Source: Astrothelium macrocarpum (lineage: Eukaryota; Ascomycota; Dothideomycetes; Trypetheliales; Trypetheliaceae). Taken from it: a DNA stretch of 64,000 nucleotides. The notes below the pieces were generated by a model. It did not search any database, was not told the origin of the DNA, and saw only the letters and a program-made list of their open reading frames with translations. Each line of letters begins with the position of its first letter. The first letter of the stretch is position 1. The translations under genes were made by a program, and so were the position numbers. The DNA lies in the NCBI GenBank assembly GCA_021030915.1, contig JAGEMR010000002.1, forward strand, positions 496,001-560,000, written 5' to 3'. Below are positions 57,220 through 64,000 of the stretch, piece by piece.

Positions 57220-58786
57220 TCACAGCGGCACATCCTCTGCAATCTCCATAGCACCTTCTCTAGCCACGGTAATGATTACGTCTCCCAATGTACAGGTGGC
57301 GAATCCTGCTTCGCAATAGGTAAAGTAGTATTCCCATTTTCTTCGAAAGGTTTCAATCTCGGCTTTTGACATGCCACTGCTCTTCTTTCCCTCTTCTCTT
57401 CTTGTTCCGTCTCCAATATATCCATCCACTTCTCTAGGCTCCGGAACGATGTCTTTTTGCAATGCTGGCTTGATTTCGGCGTCAAAGTTGCGCATGAACT
57501 TCTGGTTCCACATGCGCAGCGTCTTTGCATAATGGGGACCGATGTTTTCTATGCTGTTGACGACAAGCTGGTTGCGAGCTCCAGCCGTAATGGCAGCGAC
57601 CAGCTGAGAGACTGTTGGGAGATGACCACCGGGGAAAATATAACGTCGGATGAAATCGTCAGAGCGGGCATATGCTTCATATCTCTGCAAGTTGTGTTCA
57701 ATTGAAATTGTCCAGACCATTGCTTCGAGTCGGCTCACTTACCATTTCAGGCATCGTTATGCATTGGAAAACTGCGATTCCCCCGTCTCTCTTGAGAAGT
57801 CTATCTACGCATTCGAAATATGTATTCAAGAACTTCCTACCTACCGCCTCCAACATCTCAATGCTGACGAGCTTATCAAATTTGTCTTGCTCATTTGCTG
57901 GGGCTTTCATGGCGCGATAATCACGTAAGATCACGGTGATCTTGTCTTGCAGTCCAGCGTCTCGTATTCGCTGCTCTGCCAGCGCTTTTTGTTCTACGCT
58001 GAGCGTCAAACTAGTTACACGACATCCAGTCTGCTGGACTGCCATGATTGCAAAGCTTCCCCACCCCGTGCCAATTTCAAGAACATGGTCTGTGCTCTTG
58101 ATTTTAGCATTATCGATGAACCGACCCAACTTGCGGTACTGTGCTTCTTCAAGCGACTCGGTATTGCATAATGGATCAGCTCCAGAGCGCCAGATGGGAC
58201 AGGAATATGTCATGTCGGGTGAGAGAAAAGCAGCAAACATGGCATTACTAATATCGTAATGCGCAGCAATATTGAGACGGGCATTTGAAAGCGTGTTGGT
58301 GGCGCGGAGGAGGCCAGATACATTAGAGGAGAGCAAGGAGGTGATGGTGGAGCCATTGGATAGGTAAGGACGGTTCAAGATGAAGATCTTGAAGAAGGAT
58401 GTAAGATCTGGACAGGAGAATTCCCCAAGCATATAGCTTTCGGCGAAGCCCTAGATAGCAGTCAGAATCAGGTGGTGGTCGGCCGAGAGCCTGAGCGCCA
58501 ATAGTACCATGTCTGCAAAGAGTAACAATCGGACCCAAAAAGCTTCATTATGTATTTGGAGTTCGGTCCGTGGACTGGCTTTTTCTTTTGGGGTACCATG
58601 GTTTCCACCACACACGATCAGCTCCCCGTTCTCATCCTTCACGATTAGTTGCCCAACGCGGATACTTGTCAGTAGGGAGAGCACGCTGGTACGTGACAGC
58701 TGTACGAGTGGACCCCATGTCCAAGTGGCTGCATATTGTTGCAGCGCGTGAAAGCGCGCAACGAACGGGGCAGTAATGTTCAACAT
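57220..58786 (-). CDS. Cyclopropane-fatty-acyl-phospholipid synthase-like methyltransferase
   Basis: Three exons, 58508-58786, 57743-58450 and 57220-57684, joined in phase 0 by introns of 57 and 58 nt, give 483 residues. The enzyme family transfers a methylene from S-adenosylmethionine to a phospholipid double bond. Seen: the N-terminal lipid-binding part (RVGQLIVKD, GFAESYMLGEFSCPDL), NIAAHYDISNAMFAAFLSPDMTYSCPIW, the SAM-binding VLEIGTGWGSFA near residue 213, TSLTLSVEQKALAEQRI, the SIEMLEAVG segment and FIRRYIFPGGHLPTVSQL. All are hallmarks of CFA synthases. No membrane segment or sphingolipid C9-methyltransferase N-terminus is present, so it is the CFA type. Fungal members resemble bacterial enzymes and may be of bacterial origin, which only a phylogeny could show. 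Confidence 0.9.
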
Positions 58787-59423
58787 TCAAGCTGCCTCGT
58801 CTTGGTATAGGAGCTCTCGAAGGACATGGTACAAAGAGAGGGAAAAAAGAGAGACGAGACCGGAACGCAAGCAATTGGGCTCCACGCCAGCCACATTCAC
58901 AATGAGCCCCGGACGAGACGCTACAAAAGGAACGGAGATGCGACAGAGGGTGTAGCGGGTCGAACATTTCGAGCACAGTGGGGCAATTGCTTCCGCCGGG
59001 CTTCGGTGCATTTGTGCCGTTGATCTCGCCACTAGCTACCTACACATTCATGGACGCTTTTCTGCCCACGCTTGCATCTAGGGCCATGAGCGCATTTCGG
59101 CTGGCACTCGCCTGCGCATCCATGACGTCGAGACAACCTTAATCCGTCGTCCACCTGTGCCGCAGGTGGCTTGGAGCGGACGAACTCTCTATACGGGCCC
59201 TTCGGACCATAACGGGCCCTTGCATGGTGGAGGGGTGTTGTCACAGACTCGCCAAGCCCTGGAAACCCATGGTGTTGTGTCCGCTCTTTGAGATCGACCT
59301 TCATTTAAGGTTATCTCCGACCTCGGCTACTCGCATGCAGGGGTGGGACGCGTCGCGAACCTTCGCCGCAAACGTTCGCGTTCTCTTGTGACAGTAATCA
59401 AGACCAATTGAGAGATCACCATC
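58787..59423. promoter_or_regulatory. Divergent promoter, CFA synthase-like gene / RNase H2C gene
   Basis: A 637-bp region between divergent starts. A single MCB hexamer ACGCGT followed by CGCGAA lies at 59348-59358, about 75 bp before the RNase H2C ATG. The rest shows nothing specific. Confidence 0.55.
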
Positions 59424-60084
59424 ATGCTTGCTGTTCAAAACTCCTCCAAAGGTGTAAGCAAATGCACACCAAATCTCCTCCCATGCCGTATCAACCACGA
59501 TGGGCCTATAGAAGCCAAGGCAAGATACTGGAAGCCTGAAGATGATGGCAGTGAGTTTTCTAAAAAAAAAAAAAAAAATCTTTTTGCATTTCGTCACCAC
59601 TTAATCTTATTCAGATGGAAAACAAACATCCTATTTTCGAGGTCGCAAATTACTGGGAAGGCAGGTCAGGGTGCCAGATGGATATCAAGGTCGGATCCAA
59701 CATTCGTTGCCGTCATCGATTCTGCTTATTGGAATCAGGAGCAATCTTGACAAAGACCGACAAGCTCGCACCGACGCAGCAGACGGATATGCCGCTCGCG
59801 GATTTCGGTGACATGGATGCAGAAGAGGAGGACGATGCACCCGAGGAAATTAAGATTGCGGAAATATCGAAAACATTTGACAATTTCGTTGTATGGGGCC
59901 ATGATTCGCTTCCAGATTCAACCAGTCATCCACATATCAAAGGAGTTGAGGAATGGATAGCGTTTGCTCAAAAGGTAGATTTGACGACCATAATCCAAAT
60001 TCCCAACCCATACTAAAGCACGAGAATCAGATGCATGCTCCCATGGGCTTTACCAATCCAAACAGCGAGCCTAAAGCATCATAG
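59424..60084 (+). CDS. RNH203: Ribonuclease H2 subunit C (Rnh203)
   Basis: Four exons, 59424-59550, 59615-59689, 59739-59974 and 60031-60084, give 163 residues, normal for fungal Rnh203. With the catalytic Rnh201 and Rnh202 it removes ribonucleotides from DNA and RNA of RNA-DNA hybrids. Seen: CTPNLLPCRINHDGP, the family's N-terminal signature; SYFRGRKLLGR and VPDGYQGAIL across intron 2; then a Glu/Asp-rich loop and FVVWGHDSLPD followed by GVEEWIAFAQKMHA. Intron 2 (49 nt) has a weak GTCGGA donor but is needed to restore the frame. Intron 3 is inferred from a TACTAA branch site and AATCAG acceptor; without it the protein would end in VDLTTIIQIPNPY. Intron 1 contains a long A run. Confidence 0.85.
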
Positions 60085-60225
60085 GTCGACGATGCGCTGG
60101 TCTCCTACATCTCGTTACCAATCGTTTGCGATGATGCCGGATGGCGCATCCTGCATCAAACAGGTTTCCGAGCAAGCACAGTTATCTTAGGGAACTGATA
60201 ATGCACTACGTCGAGATGTTCTCTT

Positions 60226-60723
60226 TCATTTGGTCTCGGTTCCACCCTGTGTGCCTGCTTTTTTATGCTCTCTGTCCCATTCCTGTTGCTCTCTAAGGAA
60301 TTCTTCCTTTCGTCGTGTGTATGCATCATGTCTCTTACACTTCATCCACACCTCCCTGAATATCCTACTCGCTTCTTCTTTCTCCTTTCTGCCTTCATGA
60401 TCCTTCTTCTCCAGTTCCTTGCCGCTGGTTTTGTCATATTTCCTTCCACCTTTGTGGTTTGCATAACGCTTGGCTCGTGTCATACCCATTTGAATGAATT
60501 TCCTGCACATGTCCATGCCAACAAAATCTCCTTTTTCATCGTAGTTCAGGAATTTCTCATAGAGCGTCGATGAGGAGACATGCGCTGCGGACGCATCTTT
60601 GAACCTCCAATGTGGCAGGAGAGCTGATTTGTATGGTTCAAAAGTGAGAACCCCTTGCTCACCTCGAGCAATGCGATAGCTCATACGCAAAACTTTGTCG
60701 GTTGCAGCGGGTGCGTCTGCCAT
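60226..60723 (-). CDS. DUF4385 family protein
   Basis: A single-exon gene for 165 residues matching the DUF4385 family (PF14328), small proteins of bacteria, phages and fungi. Conserved here: YRIARGEQGVLTFEPYKSALLPHWRF (given in part), FLNYDEKGDFVGMDMCRKFIQMG, TRAKRYANHKGGRKYD and ASRIFREVWMKC. The C-terminus is highly charged. The family has no assigned function that I know. The ATG at 60723 lies just before the conserved block. It is divergent from ESA1 across 426 bp. Confidence 0.88.
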   Translation of the reverse strand: MADAPAATDKVLRMSYRIARGEQGVLTFEPYKSALLPHWRFKDASAAHVSSSTLYEKFLNYDEKGDFVGMDMCRKFIQMGMTRAKRYANHKGGRKYDKTSGKELEKKDHEGRKEKEEASRIFREVWMKCKRHDAYTRRKEEFLREQQEWDREHKKAGTQGGTETK

Positions 60724-61149
60724 GGCGGCCAGATAGATAGAGTCGGGAGGCTTTGGATGCCTGTCACATCCCTGCAGTCACGTTGAGACCTCTTTTTGGG
60801 ATTGTCTCAAGTCGCAAGAGTACAGATAGTGCCGTAGAATATTCAGTATAGGAATTGGTCTAGGAAAGATTTGTGTGTCATGATGCGATAGATGAATGTA
60901 GGCAATTTTAGACATGACGTAGAATTGAAGGCCATTGAGGCTAAGAGGAGGTAAAGACGGGACTACTAACACTGAAGGGATTAGTTGTGGCGCAATCACG
61001 GTCACGTGGTGTGGCTTTTTGGAAAGGTTCTTCCGGAACCCTTCACGGTCGCAACAGCTGAAGTGGTGACCACAAACTTCAACTGACATTATCAATTCAA
61101 CGCCATCTCTGTTCATCTCCAAACTTTTCCCAGGCGTTCCACGTACATC
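60724..61149. promoter_or_regulatory. Divergent promoter, DUF4385 gene / ESA1
   Basis: A 426-bp region between divergent starts; no clear motif. Confidence 0.55.
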
Positions 61150-62917
61150 ATGGCGCCTCGTGACGTCGATACTGAGAACGTCGCAAGCCCTGTGCCTGTG
61201 GAAAGGGGCTTTGCTACTTTATCTACTCTTAGGTAAGTCTTTGATTTGATCATACGTTTCGAAGCAATCACTAAAATCGTTCCTAGGATAGGCGTAAAAG
61301 CCTTTGTCAACAAGGTATGGTGTGAAGTCGTTTTGTGATTCGCCTTATTTTCTCATCCCGCAACAACAAGGTGTTGGAAAAACTAAAGCCATTCACTAAA
61401 TTGATTCTCTACAAATGCTCAATTTCAATACCATCTAGCGGGCGCTGGTTTTTGAAAAGATTTATAATTTAGTTAAGCCAAACTGATCCCTTTGCCAGGA
61501 TGGAGAAGAGCGCAAAGCAGAAATACTTTCCATACAGACCCGAAAAGGAAAGCCAACTTTCTATGTTCATTATGAAGAATTCAATAAACGTCTCGACGAA
61601 TGGATTGCAGCCGAGCGCATAAATCTTGGTCGTGAAGTAGAATGGCCAGCACCAGAGAAGCCCGACAAGAAAAAGCAGAGTGCAACGCAAAGCAAAACAC
61701 AACCCACCAAAGCCGAGAACAAGGTTCCCAAAGGTCAGAAGAGACCTCGTGCGCAAGCTGAAAGAGATTCACCAGCGACTCCTGGCATTACGGAATCGCA
61801 GGGTCAGGGCAAGGCTCCAGAACCTTCAAAGGCGGGCGGCAAGGAGAATCGTGAAGGATCTATTGCTGTTGTCTCCACTGTAGTCGAAGATGGCACGCCC
61901 AAACCAGAAGATGAGGAGATGGATCTTGTGGATGTACAGGATGCCGCCGCTGCTGCCAAAGCTGCACCGCCGGAAGTGTATTCGCGCGAGGATGAGATTG
62001 AGAAGCTCAGAACGGGTGGGTCAATGACACAGAACCAGACTGAAATTTCACGAGTTCGGAATCTCAACAAGATCCAAATGGGTGATGCGGAAATTGAGCC
62101 GTGGTATTTCTCACCATATCCAGTTGAGTTCACTGACGAGGACATGGTCTACATTTGTGAATTTTGTCTTGGATACTTTGGTGAGGAGAAGCCCTTCCAT
62201 CGGCATCGGGCCAAGTGCACATTGATGCATCCACCTGGAAATGAAATTTACCGAGACGACTACGTAAGCTTTTTTGAAATTGACGGAAGAAGACAGCGGA
62301 CATGGTGCCGGAATCTGTGCTTACTTTGCAAACTCTTCCTTGACCACAAGACACTGTACTATGATGTTGACCCCTTTTTATTCTACTGCATGTGCACACG
62401 AGACGAGCATGGATGCCATCTTGTCGGCTTCTTTTCCAAGGAAAAGGAGAGTGCAGAAGGATACAATGTTGCATGTATTCTCACACTTCCGCAGTATCAG
62501 CGCAAAGGATTCGGCAAGCTCCTCATCGCTTTCTCTTACGAACTGTCGAAGCGTGAGGGTAAGCTTGGCAGTCCAGAGAAACCGCTCAGCGATCTGGGCT
62601 TGCTTGGATATCGAGCGTTTTGGCAGGAGGCTATTGTCGACTTACTCATGGAGCCGGGAAGAACAGACGCCAATGTCGAAGAATTGGGGGCTCTGACAGC
62701 AATGACAACAAATGATGTCTTGCACACGCTACAGAATCTGAATATGCTAAGATATTCGAAAAATCAGCATGTCATCGTATTGACTGATGCTGTCATTGAA
62801 CAAAGGGAAAGACAAAAGGAGAAGGAAAAAATCAAGGGTAAGAGATCCATCGACCCAGAGAAGCTCATGTGGAAGCCACCAGTCTTTACGGCTTCCTCAC
62901 GCACATGGAACTGGTAG
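61150..62917 (+). CDS. ESA1: MYST histone acetyltransferase Esa1
   Basis: Three exons, 61150-61232, 61287-61314 (28 nt) and 61499-62917, give 509 residues, the length of fungal Esa1. Esa1 is the catalytic subunit of NuA4, acetylating histones H4 and H2A. Seen: the N-terminal chromo-barrel (RIGVKAFVNKDGEERKAEIL.. to HYEEFNKRLDEWI), a linker rich in Lys/Pro/Glu, the MYST zinc finger YICEFCLGYFGEEK..HRHRAKC, the active-site cysteine in ACILTLPQYQ (about residue 363), acetyl-CoA loop QRKGFGKLLI, the catalytic glutamate in SPEKPLSDLG, and the C-terminal MWKPPVF..WNW. The tiny second exon joins RIGVKAFVNK to DGEERK in frame. The 184-nt second intron is longer than most in this window. Confidence 0.95.
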
Positions 62918-63554
62918 AGTCACCATGTGTTTAGCTTTTGGAGGGGTCTTTGATTAGCATGGTGTTGGTGGCATCTGAACTTGTAAATCAATCTGGAACT
63001 CGGTGATACCCAATCTTAGCGTTGCGAAATGTTGCGTACTTTTGTGCAGCTTGATATTGAATTTGAGATAATTTGGTAAGTTACATTTGATTCAGATACG
63101 CTTGGACGCTGACCGAGAGACGTGGAATGAGCGAGTCTAAAAGTGTTGAATTTGCCGCGGAGGATGCGCCGCCCATTGGCGCCACCTCCCAACGAGTAAG
63201 ATTTCTAGGTCCCTCCACTGCCTGTCCCACTTAATTCGAGTTCTCCTAGGAGACGCGTCCAATCCAGTGCTGATTCTGCGTTCCAGAATGCTCGTTAGAT
63301 CATTCAGATTTTAGTAGTGTGGCAACAATAGCCAGTGTTTGCAGTGGGTAACCATGATCTACAGACTCATCACACCTGCCAGAGATATCAAGTCCCAAGA
63401 ATTATCTTTCCTCCTTACCACCTTTTTAGTCCCTTTTTATTTCGATTTCACTACACAGCTTGCATACCCATCTAATTGTCCTTGTAATACGTCTTGAAGT
63501 CTTGATTCATTCATTGTTTACTGTCTAAAGAGCTCTTTGGTCGTCTTGATTCTT
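62918..63554. promoter_or_regulatory. Spacer between ESA1 and the right-edge gene
   Basis: A 637-bp stretch with the ESA1 3' end and the promoter and leader of the next plus-strand gene. A single ACGCGT lies at 63253-63258, which may be chance. The last 150 bp are T-rich. Confidence 0.5.
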
Positions 63555-64000
63555 ATGGAAACAGATTCACACCCAGAAAATGAACTTTACACAGCCGATC
63601 GCTCAGGAGATGTTACTTGTGACTCATCCTCCCCGGCAACACCTGGCTTTTCGACTCCTCCGCAGACCGATGTAAAGGAACAACCGCAAAAGAAACGCGT
63701 AGCATGGAAGCCATCCGACCGTTCGTTACGTGCTCATTCAAGCCCTTCGACTACAGAAAGTTTGTCATTACCACACCACTCAACTGAGTCTCGACGTAGG
63801 AGGCCTAGTTGTGAGCAGGTTGCAGAAGACTTGTGGCGTGCAGCGGAGATGGTGGTAAAACCAAAGCCAGAAGATTCGTCCACGTATTTTCAGGGGTCCC
63901 CCAACCAGAGGCCGAGACCCAAATCTGCACTCCGTAGTGGAACCGCAACTCCGCCAAACTCAACTAGTTCACAGATCCTTTCGGTTCATGATAGAACTCC
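63555..64000 (+). CDS. Unrecognised protein, 5' part only (runs off the window)
   Basis: An ATG at 63555 opens a frame with no stop to the window edge (148 codons). The predicted start is METDSHPENELYTADRSG. The region is rich in Ser, Pro, Thr and basic residues, with KKRVAWKPSD and a basic RRRRPS patch, and reads as the disordered N-terminus of a larger protein. I do not recognise the family. The codon pattern and unbroken frame support real coding, but introns could lie beyond the edge. Confidence 0.6.
   Translation, partial: METDSHPENELYTADRSGDVTCDSSSPATPGFSTPPQTDVKEQPQKKRVAWKPSDRSLRAHSSPSTTESLSLPHHSTESRRRRPSCEQVAEDLWRAAEMVVKPKPEDSSTYFQGSPNQRPRPKSALRSGTATPPNSTSSQILSVHDRT

Noticed and set aside
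1..64000. tRNA genes, rRNA genes and CRISPR arrays
   Set aside because: Scanning intergenic DNA by eye for tRNA B-box-like GGTTCGA patterns on both strands gave only hits inside coding exons or introns. No array of spaced direct repeats was seen. A tRNAscan-SE run would settle the tRNA question.

Overview
The window is nuclear DNA of a filamentous ascomycete (Pezizomycotina; I cannot fix the class). The evidence is intron-rich genes with short GT-AG introns (about 44-170 nt), fungal-specific families (Zn2Cys6 regulator, NmrA-like reductase, FSH hydrolase, a DUF7924-like protein, an NLR-type N-terminal domain) and full-length orthologues of fungal housekeeping genes. Exon borders were set by hand from splice signals, reading frame and family conservation. 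I found no tRNA, rRNA, CRISPR array or intact transposon.

Layout. 0.7-4.8 kb: an FSH serine hydrolase, an NmrA-like reductase and a Zn2Cys6 transcription factor. 5.4-15.5 kb: IML1 and LST4/FNIP head to tail, both acting in amino-acid signalling to TORC1. 16.1-22.8 kb: an accessory island with an N-terminally short ankyrin-like gene, a DUF7924-like gene with a repetitive coiled-coil tail and a stand-alone NLR-type N-terminal domain, around about 2 kb of degenerate repeats. 23.6-27.0 kb: two PP2A-family catalytic subunits in tandem, PPG1 and PP2A itself. 27.4-30.4 kb: MCM6, with three MluI cell-cycle boxes in its promoter. 31.9-34.0 kb: a two-RRM protein. 34.0-38.0 kb: no recognisable gene. 38.0-40.1 kb: NADPH-cytochrome P450 reductase. 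41.6-49.9 kb: TAO3/PAG1 (Furry family). 50.7-51.8 kb: a Ure2-like glutathione transferase. 52.3-62.9 kb: a compact housekeeping block of RPN1, RIO2, a cyclopropane-fatty-acid synthase-like enzyme, RNase H2 subunit C, a DUF4385 protein and ESA1. A further gene starts at 63,555 and runs off the edge.

Pathway links: IML1 and LST4 regulate opposite ends of the Rag/Gtr GTPase switch; MCM6 and RNase H2 serve DNA replication and genome integrity; PP2A, PPG1, RPN1, RIO2 and ESA1 are general cell regulators.

The least expected pattern is compositional. At least seven places, nearly all at gene 3' ends, show a local GC-rich block in which the plus strand changes abruptly from C-rich to G-rich whatever the gene's strand. 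This strand-symmetric skew flip is not explained by the annotated features.
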